A stretch of DNA of 64,000 nt from assembly GCF_914484835.1 (NCBI RefSeq), contig NZ_CAJZAR010000083.1:26865-90864 (forward strand), written 5' to 3'. The notes under the pieces were generated by a model. It searched no databases. It was not told the DNA's origin and saw only the letters and a list, made by a program, of their open reading frames with translations. Source of the DNA: Paraburkholderia tropica. Lineage in GTDB: Bacteria; Pseudomonadota; Gammaproteobacteria; Burkholderiales; Burkholderiaceae. The stretch's first letter is position 1; the number at the start of each line of letters is the position of its first letter. The position numbers and the translations under genes were made by a program. Below, piece after piece: positions 25,474-33,200 of the stretch.

Positions 25474-26090
25474 GATGTTCCCCGGAAAAAGATCGGCCCA
25501 TTGAAATCCCCGGAGCGGGCCTGAAGTCCCGCTTTGATGCCGCATGGATACCGTTTCCGGCAATAATCTCTATTCGCGGCTATTAATAAGTTTCGCAAGA
25601 CTATCAACTCGATTTAATCCGCGCAAGCACTTTTCAATAAGCTTACGTAGAAACCCGTATTCGAATTGGCTCCCCGCAGCCTGGTCATCGATTTGCGTAA
25701 TCGCACTACGCAAGCAGCGCGCGGAATCCGCCTCCGGCCCGCACTGCAAGGCGTTTCAGGGCATCGCAAACCATGATCTGCGCAAACAGTATTATTATTT
25801 CGCGGTCTGCGCCCCATTCACGGCGAATGGCTCCGCGGCAAAATGACCTGAATATTTGTGATTAACCATGCAGTTCAAATATCGCGAGACCGTTATCCAC
25901 AAGAAAAATAAACGACTGAAAACGTTTCCCGCAGAAAATCGTCCGCTCGTTTTATTTTTTGCATATCGCGCGGGCAATTATTTACCACTCATTGTTGTTT
26001 TTCAAATAAGCATACGGTTGAAAATCGCCGCCTGAAATATGGCCGTCATGCATACCGGACGTAACGGGCGGGTAAGCAAGAACCCGGGCG
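25474..26090. other. AT-rich gene-free stretch
   Basis: About 600 bases of lower GC (especially 25.55-26.04 kb) with no frame showing coding character. It contains one perfect DnaA box, TTATCCACA at 25893, but no cluster of boxes. It might hold a decayed gene or an RNA; nothing can be supported. Confidence 0.4.
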
Positions 26091-26131
26091 CAAAAAAGCA
26101 AACGCCCCATCCGGTCGAACCGGACGGGGCG
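26091..26131 (-). terminator. Rho-independent terminator of the amidohydrolase/aminotransferase operon
   Basis: On the minus strand CGCCCCGTCCGG-TTCGA-CCGGATGGGGCG is followed by TTTGCTTTTTTG. It lies about 30 bases after the stop of the carboxymuconolactone-decarboxylase-like gene. Confidence 0.85.
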
Positions 26132-26160
26132 TCGAGTCAAGCCAGTGACCGCGTCGTCGC

Positions 26161-26727
26161 TTATTCGGCGAACGGCAGCGTGGTCTGCCCTTCGGCGCGC
26201 ATGCCGAAGGTATTCAGCGTCATCGCGACCAGGGCGTAGTAGCCCAGCAGCCCGACCAGATTGATCGTCGTCTCATGGCCGAAGCGTTCGACCGCGCGCG
26301 CGTAGGTGGCGTCGGAAACGCGCTTCGCGTCGTAGAGCTCGGTCGTGAACGCGTAGATCAGCGCGTCGTCGGCTTCGTCGAAAACCGGTTGCGCGCCGGT
26401 GCGGATCTGCTCGGCCAGCGTCTCGGGCACGCCCGCCTTCAGCGCGATCGGATAGTGGATAAACCATTCCGCCTGCGCCTGCCAGCGCTGCGCCGTCACG
26501 AGAATCGCGAGTTCGGACAGGCGCAGCGGCAGCCCCGTGTTGTAGCGGCAGAACGCGCCCAGGCGCTGCGCGTGCTGAGCCAGTTCCGGGCTGTGGATCC
26601 AGCCGAGAAACGGGCCGTTCAGGTTGCCGCGCGGGCCGGAAAGGATTTCATCGAGCACGGCCTTCTGCTCGTGCGTCGCGGTTGCGGCGTCGAAGGCCGG
26701 CAGCCGCGGTTGGTGGGATTGCGTCAT
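26161..26727 (-). CDS. Carboxymuconolactone decarboxylase / AhpD-fold family protein
   Basis: A 188-residue all-helical protein. Visible family traits are the segment LSELAILVTAQRWQAQAEWFIH, where AhpD-type relatives carry CxxC-x3-H and this subfamily lacks the cysteines, and a C-terminal EXTINLVGLLGYYALVAMTLN-like helix. The CMD-like subgroup without the Cys pair includes many uncharacterised detoxification proteins. Most likely the last gene of the operon (C45 protein, aminotransferase, this), 87 bases after the aminotransferase and directly before a strong terminator. Confidence 0.85.
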   Translation of the reverse strand: MTQSHQPRLPAFDAATATHEQKAVLDEILSGPRGNLNGPFLGWIHSPELAQHAQRLGAFCRYNTGLPLRLSELAILVTAQRWQAQAEWFIHYPIALKAGVPETLAEQIRTGAQPVFDEADDALIYAFTTELYDAKRVSDATYARAVERFGHETTINLVGLLGYYALVAMTLNTFGMRAEGQTTLPFAE

Positions 26728-26814
26728 CGCGTGACTCCGGGGTTGTCCGGTTGAGGTCGAAAAAGTATGCCGATTGCGCCGGTCAGGCGCTCAAGTGCTC
26801 AGGCGATCAAGCGG

Positions 26815-28179
26815 TCAGGCCCTGGCCGTCGCACCCGTTGCCCCCGTCACGCCCGTCGCCGTCAGCGCGGCACCGATGGCGGCCGCGAGCCGGTCCTCGA
26901 TCGTATCGATCTCCTGCGCCGTGCAGATGAACGGCGGCGCGAGCAGCACGTGATCGCCGTTCTTGCCGTCGACGGTCCCGCCCATCGGATAGACCATCAG
27001 CCCGCGCGCGAACGCCTCGCGCTTGATCGCCGCATGCAGCTTGAGCGCCGGATCGAAGCTCGCCTTGCTCGCGCGGTCCTGCACCAGTTCCACGCCGACG
27101 AACAGGCCGCGCCCGCGCACGTCGCCGACATACGGATGCTCGGCGTAACGCTCGCGCAGACGCGCACGCAGTTGCTCGCCGCGCGCGAGCACGTTGTCGA
27201 GCAGTTTTTCCTCGGCGATCACGCGCTGCACTTCGAGCGCCGCCGCGCAGGCCGTCGCGTGGCCGATATAGGTGTGGCCGTGCTGGAAGTAGCCGCTGCC
27301 GCCCACGATGGTTTCGTAGATGCGCGCGCTCACGAGCGTCGCGCCGATCGGCTGATAACCGGCGCCCAGCCCCTTCGCGATGGTCAGCAGATCGGGCGCG
27401 ACGCCGTCTTCCGCGCAGGCGAACAGCCAGCCCGTGCGGCCCATGCCCGACATGATCTCGTCGAGGATCAGCAGCACGCCGTAGCGGTCGCACACCGCGC
27501 GGATCTTGCGGAAGTAGTCGCGCACCGGCGGCACCGCGCCGGCCGTCGCGCCGACCACCGTCTCGGCGACGAAGGCCGCGACGTTTTCCGCGCCGAGTTC
27601 GAGGATCTTCTGTTCGAGCTCGTCGGCGAGACGCTGCGCGTAGGCTTCGTCGGTTTCGCCTTCATGACGCTCGCGGTACGCGTAGCACGGGCTCACGTGG
27701 TGCGATTCGATCAGGATCGGCAGGAAGGGCTCGCGGCGCCAGGCGTTGCCGCCGATCGCCAGCGCGCCGAGCGTGTTGCCGTGATAGCTCTGGCGGCGCG
27801 CGATGAAATGACGGCGCGTCAGCTCGCCCTTCTCCACGAAAAACTGGCGCGCGAGCTTGAGCGCGGCCTCGATCGCCTCGGAGCCGCCCGAGACGAAATA
27901 CACGTGATCGAGCCCTTCGGGCGCGTTCGCGATCAGGTGATCGGCGAGTTGCTCGGAGGCGTCGGTCGTGAAGAACGACGTGTGCGCGTAGGGCAGTTGC
28001 TGCGCCTGGCGCTTGATCGCGTCGATCACGCGCGCGTTGCTGTGGCCGAGGCACGACACGGCCGCGCCGCCGCTCGCGTCGATATAGCGCTTGCCGGTCG
28101 AATCGATGATCTCGATGCCCTCGCCCGCCACTGCCACCGGCAGGGTCTGTTTGGGCATGCGATGAAAAACTTGGCTCAT
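26815..28179 (-). CDS. Class-III PLP-dependent aminotransferase
   Basis: A 454-residue omega-type aminotransferase. Motifs are FVSGGSEAIEAALKLARQ (phosphate cup), RRQSYHGNTLGAL, LLILDEIMSGMGRTG (PLP-ring Asp), the Schiff-base Lys in LLTIAKGLGAGYQPIGA and HGHTYIGHATACAAALE. Such enzymes move an amino group from omega- or beta-amino acids or amines to pyruvate or 2-oxoglutarate. The position 55 bases after a C45-type amidohydrolase suggests a pathway in which an amide is hydrolysed and the freed amine transaminated (inference). Confidence 0.93.
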   Translation of the reverse strand: MSQVFHRMPKQTLPVAVAGEGIEIIDSTGKRYIDASGGAAVSCLGHSNARVIDAIKRQAQQLPYAHTSFFTTDASEQLADHLIANAPEGLDHVYFVSGGSEAIEAALKLARQFFVEKGELTRRHFIARRQSYHGNTLGALAIGGNAWRREPFLPILIESHHVSPCYAYRERHEGETDEAYAQRLADELEQKILELGAENVAAFVAETVVGATAGAVPPVRDYFRKIRAVCDRYGVLLILDEIMSGMGRTGWLFACAEDGVAPDLLTIAKGLGAGYQPIGATLVSARIYETIVGGSGYFQHGHTYIGHATACAAALEVQRVIAEEKLLDNVLARGEQLRARLRERYAEHPYVGDVRGRGLFVGVELVQDRASKASFDPALKLHAAIKREAFARGLMVYPMGGTVDGKNGDHVLLAPPFICTAQEIDTIEDRLAAAIGAALTATGVTGATGATARA

Positions 28180-28234
28180 GTGCGGTCTCGCTGAATGATG
28201 CGATGAAATCGGTGAAGGCTTCGGATGCGGCGAA

Positions 28235-29284
28235 TCAGCCGCGCGCGATCGGCTGGCTCATGACGCGCGCGCCGTCCTGCCAGACGTCGAGCGTCACGCC
28301 GCGCGCGTCGATGCGCATGCAGGCCGTGGCGAGCGTGTTTTCGTCGTCGGGATCGTGCGGGTCGTCGCGGAAAATCGGCAGGCCCGAGCCCGCGCGGTCG
28401 TGCAGCGTTTGCACGAAAGCCTCGTCTTGAGGATGTGCGCCCGACTTTGCAACCAGCGCCGGCAGCAAATCGGCGAGCCGCGCCTGGCGATCGCGCGACG
28501 AATCGGTGACGATCTGCGCCTCGTGCTCGCAACCCGCGTGAATCAGATGATTGGCGTGCCCCGAGGGCGCGCTCACTTCGACGACCGAAGCGCGCTGAGC
28601 CGTGGCTTCGACGCTGAAGACGCGCACCGCGCCCGCCGCGTCGGTGCCGCCGAGCGTGTGATGAAAGCCGCTCGCGCGCGGCGTGTCGCGCAGCAGTGCG
28701 AGCGCGTCGTCGAGCGAGGCGGCGTCGAGCACGGCGCGCGCGAGGATCATGCGCGGCACGCCCGCGCGCGGCTCGCGAATGCGCACGTTGTTAATCGCCT
28801 GCGCGACACCGGCGCGCGACGCCGCGAACGTGTGGCCCGGCAGCGAGCCGGGGTAATAGAAGCTGACGTAGCCGGGCTGGCCCGCCGGTTCGACCTCGAC
28901 CATGTGGCAGCGGCCGCGCAGATACGGGTCGCCGTCCTCGTTGTGCGCGATCAGACCGGCTGCGGGCGTGGCCGACGCCAGCGTCGTGCAGCCGTCCGGC
29001 GCGTTATGGATCAGCTCGCCGCGGCAATTCCAGAGGAACAGGTCGTGCGCGGACCAGCCGAGCGCCGACGCCATGGCGTCGAGTTCGGCGACCTGCGCCG
29101 GGAAATACTGCTGCGCCGCCGCGCGGAGTTCCTGCACGAACGCATGGCCGCGCCAGCGGCTCACGGCCTGCCACGCGCTGCTTTGCGCCATATAGGTCTC
29201 GAAGACGGGCTTCGCCAGCTCGCCGAGCTGCCGCCCGATCGCCTCGGGCGTGCCGCCCATCCGGTAAACCTTCAATTCCTGCAT
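28235..29284 (-). CDS. C45-family autoproteolytic amidohydrolase/acyltransferase-like protein
   Basis: A 349-residue Ntn-hydrolase-type protein related to acyl-CoA:6-aminopenicillanate acyltransferase. Characteristic features are NCRGELIHNAPDGCTTLAS (Cys near residue 100 is the expected autocleavage site and nucleophile), AHNEDGDPYLRGRC and FYYPGSLPGHTFAASRAGVAQAINNV. By family rules the precursor would self-cleave before that Cys into alpha and beta chains. The start at 29284 (MQELKVYRMGG) is the last ATG before the conserved part; longer starts cover the operator palindrome. First gene of the operon with the aminotransferase. Confidence 0.82.
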   Translation of the reverse strand: MQELKVYRMGGTPEAIGRQLGELAKPVFETYMAQSSAWQAVSRWRGHAFVQELRAAAQQYFPAQVAELDAMASALGWSAHDLFLWNCRGELIHNAPDGCTTLASATPAAGLIAHNEDGDPYLRGRCHMVEVEPAGQPGYVSFYYPGSLPGHTFAASRAGVAQAINNVRIREPRAGVPRMILARAVLDAASLDDALALLRDTPRASGFHHTLGGTDAAGAVRVFSVEATAQRASVVEVSAPSGHANHLIHAGCEHEAQIVTDSSRDRQARLADLLPALVAKSGAHPQDEAFVQTLHDRAGSGLPIFRDDPHDPDDENTLATACMRIDARGVTLDVWQDGARVMSQPIARG

Positions 29285-29348
29285 CGATTGTTCTCGCCTG
29301 TAAGCCTGGGCCATGCCTGTAACGGCCGATGTCGGATTTATACGCCAC

Positions 29349-29362
29349 ACAACATATGTTGT
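29349..29362. promoter_or_regulatory. Perfect palindrome ahead of the C45/aminotransferase operon
   Basis: ACAACATATGTTGT, a perfect 14-bp dyad, lies 65 bases before the first start codon of the operon. A near-identical half (ACAACAAATGTT) occurs in front of the upstream RpiR gene, so this is the probable RpiR operator. Confidence 0.65.
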
Positions 29363-29404
29363 CAATTTAAATGCGAGCAACAACAAATGGAATCGCATGA
29401 GGCG

Positions 29405-29432
29405 TAAAAAAGGCCGCCTTCGAAGGCGGCCT
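29405..29432 (-). terminator. Rho-independent terminator of the RpiR gene
   Basis: Perfect inverted repeat AGGCCGCCTTC-GAAGGCGGCCT followed on the minus strand by a T-tract. It separates the RpiR gene from the downstream C45 operon promoter. Confidence 0.88.
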
Positions 29433-29481
29433 GCAAGGTATCGGCGACCGGGCCGAAGCCCTCACGTCATATCAAGGCATA

Positions 29482-30342
29482 TCAAGGCACATACGCCCCG
29501 CGCGCGTTGAGCGAGCGCTCGGCTTCCTCGAGCTGCGCCACGGCGCCCGCGCCTTCCAGCGAGAGCAGATGCGCGACGAGCGATTCGGCCAGCGCCGTCG
29601 CCGCCACGAGCGACGGGAAAAACGACGGGCTCTCGTGCGTGAAGATCAGCACCTTTTCGGCGTTGAGCGCGATGGGCGACACGGCGCTGTCGGTGATGGC
29701 GATCAGCTTGCTGCCTTTTTCGAGCGCGGCTTCGGCCACGCGCACCGCTTCGACCGAATACGGCGCGAAGCTGACCACGATCGTCGCGCTGTCGCGCTCG
29801 ATGCCGAGCAGCTGCATTTCGAGCGTTCCGGCCTCGCCGCCGAGCAGCGAAACGGACGGACGGAACAGCCGGTAGCCGTAGACGAGCCCGAACGCGACCG
29901 CATAGCACGAGCGGAACCCCGCCACGTGCACGTGCTTCGCCTTCTTGAGCACGCGCGCGGCCTCGATCATGGTGCGTGCGTTGTGCACTGCACTGGCGTC
30001 GAGATTGTGTTGCTGCGCGACGAGCAGATCGCGAGCGAACGCGTCCTTGGCGCTACCCGCGACGAGCGAACGCGCGCGGCTCGACAACGGCTCGGGACGC
30101 GTACGCACACGCGCGACGAACAGATCGCGCAACTCGTTCCAGCCCGGAAAGCCGAGCTGCTGCGACAGCCGCACGAGCGACGCGGGCTGCACGCCCGCGC
30201 GCTCCGCGACCTTGCGCATCGACGAAACGGCGACTTCGTCGGGATGGTCGAGCAGGAAGGCCGCGCCGGTCTGGAATTGCGGGCTCAGGTCGGAAAAACG
30301 CGCGCGAATGAGCGCGGCAAGCTGGTCGAAGCTGTCTGGCAT
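29482..30342 (-). CDS. RpiR-family transcriptional regulator
   Basis: A 286-residue regulator with the two RpiR parts: an N-terminal helix-turn-helix (SSMRKVAERAGVQPASLVRL, QQLGFPGWNELRDLF) and a C-terminal SIS phosphosugar-binding-like domain (HVHVAGFRSCYAVAFG, SATIVVSFAPYSVEAVRV, GSKLIAITDSAVSPIA). The ligand in such amine-catabolic loci need not be a sugar. The start at 30342 (MPDSFDQL) places the helix-turn-helix at the usual distance. Same orientation as the C45/aminotransferase operon and sharing a dyad motif, so it most likely controls that operon and itself. Confidence 0.9.
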   Translation of the reverse strand: MPDSFDQLAALIRARFSDLSPQFQTGAAFLLDHPDEVAVSSMRKVAERAGVQPASLVRLSQQLGFPGWNELRDLFVARVRTRPEPLSSRARSLVAGSAKDAFARDLLVAQQHNLDASAVHNARTMIEAARVLKKAKHVHVAGFRSCYAVAFGLVYGYRLFRPSVSLLGGEAGTLEMQLLGIERDSATIVVSFAPYSVEAVRVAEAALEKGSKLIAITDSAVSPIALNAEKVLIFTHESPSFFPSLVAATALAESLVAHLLSLEGAGAVAQLEEAERSLNARGAYVP

Positions 30343-30373
30343 GCGGATGGCGGCGTGGGACCGGCAGTGGGCG

Positions 30374-30408
30374 ACAACAAATGTTACCACTGCGTTGCAG
30401 AATGTTGT
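30374..30408. promoter_or_regulatory. Candidate RpiR autoregulatory sites
   Basis: ACAACAAATGTT at 30374 and ATGTTGT at 30402 repeat the dyad found before the C45 operon. They lie 32-66 bases upstream of the RpiR start. Confidence 0.5.
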
Positions 30409-30601
30409 GAAGCAAGTGCCTGTCGAAGATGAAAATCACGCTGCGTTCGTGCGCTGCACAAAGGCCAATTCACAGCCAAATAACGGCCGAATACACGAGC
30501 CAATTCACGACCCAACACACGCCGAAAAATTAGACAGGAACCCGAATCGTTAATAGACATCCGCGTGCGATTTTTCACGTCTGCAAACGCCGTCTCGCCT
30601 G

Positions 30602-30613
30602 GGACCAAAGTCC
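30602..30613. promoter_or_regulatory. GGACC box 1, ahead of the ornithine/arginine cluster
   Basis: GGACCAAAGTCC, flanked as TGGGACC...GTCCTAT, lies about 170 bases before the ornithine decarboxylase start. It is one of eight copies of this palindrome in the right half of the window. Confidence 0.7.
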
Positions 30614-30780
30614 TATATCGGCGCTACGTGCAGCTTCATATACTCAGTCACCGAAAGCGTCTCACACATTGCTCACGCCGCGACGAACGCCCTCGCGATT
30701 CGCACGCGTCAGCACATAAACACCGACATCGGATCGCATGCCGGTTACGAGCTTGACGCACTCGAAGGAGACCTGCCGTG

Positions 30781-33141
30781 ATGCCTTTCTCACTGAAAGC
30801 GCCGACTATTCCGATCCCTTTTCATAAGATGCTGAAGATCGTCGCGATCGTCGACACCGACGATGCGCAGACGCGCGAACTGCTCGACGCCATTTCGACA
30901 GAAAACTTCCGTGTCGAGATCACCAGCCACATCAAACGCGACGTCAGCGAAGACGCGGACGTGGGCGCCTATATCGTGCTGCTCGACGGCGAACGCCTCG
31001 CAGGCGCGCGGGAGCTGGCGATGGCGGTGCGTGGGCTCGGCTTTCGCACGCCGCTCTGGGCGCTCTCCAACTCGCACCGGCTGTCCGATCTCGCGGTCGT
31101 CGGCGGCCTCGGCGAAATCGACGGCTATATCTACCTCGGCCAGCAAACGCCCGCCTTCTACGCGAGGCAGGTCACGGCCAGCCTGATCCGCTATGGCATG
31201 AGCCTGTTGCCGCCGTTCTTCGGCGGTCTTGTGAGTTACGACGCCGAAGCCAATATCGCGTTCGATTGCCCCGGCCATCAGGGCGGACAGTTCTACCGCA
31301 AGTCGCCGGCCGGACAGCTATTCTTCAAGCACTTCGGTGAAAGCATTTTTCGCAACGACCTCTGCAATGCCGACGTCGAACTCGGCGATCTGCTGATCCA
31401 CGAAGGCGCCGCCGCCGAAGCGGAGCGTCACGCGGCGGCCGTGTTCGGCGCGGATCAGACCTACTTCGTGCTCAACGGCACCAGCACCTCGAACAAGATC
31501 GTGACGGGCGGCGTGTTGCGGCGCGGCGATCTCGTGCTGTTCGACCGCAACAATCACAAGTCGCTGCATCAGGGCGCGCTGGTGCAGGCGGGCGCGATCC
31601 CGATCTTCCTGCCGACGGCGCGCAACGCGTTCGGCATGATCGGCGCGGTCGACTGGTCGGCGTGGGACGAGGACGCGCTGCGCGAGCAGATCCGCCAGCA
31701 TCCGCTCGTGACCGATCCCGTACGCAGCACGGCGGCGCGCCCGTTCCGGCTCGCGTGCATCCAGCTCGCCACCTACGACGGCACCGTCTACAACGTGCGC
31801 AAGGTGCTGGAGAAGATCGGCCACCTCTGCGACTACGTGCTCTGGGACGAGGCCTGGATCGGCTACAACGCCTTCCACCCCTTGTTCGACGATCACAGTC
31901 CGATGCGTCTGAAGAACCTGACGCCGGATATGCCCGGCCTGTTCTCGACGCAATCGGTCCATAAACAGGGCGCCGGTTTCTCGCAGGCTTCGCAGATCCA
32001 CAAACGCGACGATCATCTGCGCGGCCAGCCGCGCTATATCGAACACAAGCGCTTCAACGAGTCGTTCCTGATCCACGCCAGCACGTCGCCGTTCTATCCC
32101 CTCTTCGCCTCGCTCGACGTGAACGCGAAAGTGCACGAGGGCAAGGCCGGCGAGATGCTCTGGGACGGCTGCATCGAACTCGCGATCGAAGCGCGCAAGA
32201 AGCTGCGCCAGTTCGTGCATCACTACGCGGAGCACGGCAAGACGCCCGAAGAACAGTGGTTCTTCGATCCGTTCGTGCCCGACGTCGTCGATATCAAGAA
32301 CTCGCGCTTCACGGACGACGTGATGAATATCGCGTGGGAAGACCTGCCGACGAACGTGATCAAGCACGAGCAGCAGTGCTGGGAATTCCGCCCGGAAGCA
32401 ACGTGGCACGGCTACGCGGGTTACGCGCCCGGCTATGTGATGGTCGATCCGAACAAGCTGACGCTGCTCACGCCGGGCATCGACCGTCAAACCGGCGGCT
32501 ATCTCGACTTCGGCGTGCCCGCGACGGTGGTGGCGAACTTTTTGCGCGAGGAAGGCATCGTCCCCGAAAAGTGCGATCTGAACAGCATCCTGTTTCTGAT
32601 GACGCCCGCCGAGGACGAAAGCAAACTGAACACGCTGATCGCGCGCCTCGTCAAGTTCAAGAATCTCTGGGACCGCGACGCGCCGCTCGCCGATGTGCTG
32701 CCCTCGCTCTACGCGGCGCATGCCGAACGCTACGAAGGCTATTCGCTGCGGCAGATCTGCAACGAGATGCACGGCTTCTATCGCGAAGCCAACGTGAAGA
32801 ACCTGCAGCGGCTCTGTTTTCGCGCGGAGAGTTTTCCGCAACTGGCGATGCCGCCGCACGATGCCTACGAGGCGCTCGTCGCCAACCGCGTCGATTATGT
32901 GCCGCTCGACAGCGCGCGCGGGCGCATCTCCGCCACGCTCGCGCTGATCTACCCGCCCGGTATCGGCGTCGTGCTGCCCGGCGAGCGCTGGGACGCGCGC
33001 GCGCAGCCGATGCTCGACTACTTCATGGCGTTCCAGGAATCGTTCAACCGGTTCCCCGGTTTCAACTATGAAGTGCAAGGCGTGTTTCAGGAACGGGAAG
33101 ACGGCCGCATCCGCTTTCATACCTACGTGGTTCAAGAGTAG
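30781..33141 (+). CDS. PLP-dependent ornithine decarboxylase (inducible, fold type I)
   Basis: A 786-residue decarboxylase of the Orn/Arg/Lys family with three parts: an N-terminal CheY-like wing domain (residues 1-120), the PLP core and the C-terminal domain. Core motifs are AFDCPGHQGGQFYRKSPAG, NDLCNADVELGDLLIHEG, FVLNGTSTSNKIV, DRNNHKS, VLWDEAWIGY and the Schiff-base Lys in STQSVHKQGAGFSQ. The wording CNADVELGDLLIHEG matches ornithine decarboxylases (SpeC/SpeF) rather than CadA/AdiA. It converts ornithine to putrescine and consumes a proton. The next gene is an ornithine/putrescine-type antiporter, so the pair should give acid resistance or putrescine export. AAGGAG precedes both a GTG (30778) and this ATG. 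Confidence 0.9.
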   Translation: MPFSLKAPTIPIPFHKMLKIVAIVDTDDAQTRELLDAISTENFRVEITSHIKRDVSEDADVGAYIVLLDGERLAGARELAMAVRGLGFRTPLWALSNSHRLSDLAVVGGLGEIDGYIYLGQQTPAFYARQVTASLIRYGMSLLPPFFGGLVSYDAEANIAFDCPGHQGGQFYRKSPAGQLFFKHFGESIFRNDLCNADVELGDLLIHEGAAAEAERHAAAVFGADQTYFVLNGTSTSNKIVTGGVLRRGDLVLFDRNNHKSLHQGALVQAGAIPIFLPTARNAFGMIGAVDWSAWDEDALREQIRQHPLVTDPVRSTAARPFRLACIQLATYDGTVYNVRKVLEKIGHLCDYVLWDEAWIGYNAFHPLFDDHSPMRLKNLTPDMPGLFSTQSVHKQGAGFSQASQIHKRDDHLRGQPRYIEHKRFNESFLIHASTSPFYPLFASLDVNAKVHEGKAGEMLWDGCIELAIEARKKLRQFVHHYAEHGKTPEEQWFFDPFVPDVVDIKNSRFTDDVMNIAWEDLPTNVIKHEQQCWEFRPEATWHGYAGYAPGYVMVDPNKLTLLTPGIDRQTGGYLDFGVPATVVANFLREEGIVPEKCDLNSILFLMTPAEDESKLNTLIARLVKFKNLWDRDAPLADVLPSLYAAHAERYEGYSLRQICNEMHGFYREANVKNLQRLCFRAESFPQLAMPPHDAYEALVANRVDYVPLDSARGRISATLALIYPPGIGVVLPGERWDARAQPMLDYFMAFQESFNRFPGFNYEVQGVFQEREDGRIRFHTYVVQE

Positions 33142-33200
33142 CCATCGAACGATCGGGTTCAGATCGGGTTCAGACCGAGTTCACCAAGGAGGTGAGCGCC

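Noticed and set aside
25893..25901. Perfect DnaA box TTATCCACA in an AT-rich gap as a possible origin
   Set aside because: Only one box, no parA/parB/repA or dnaA gene nearby; a single 9-mer match is expected by chance at this scale.
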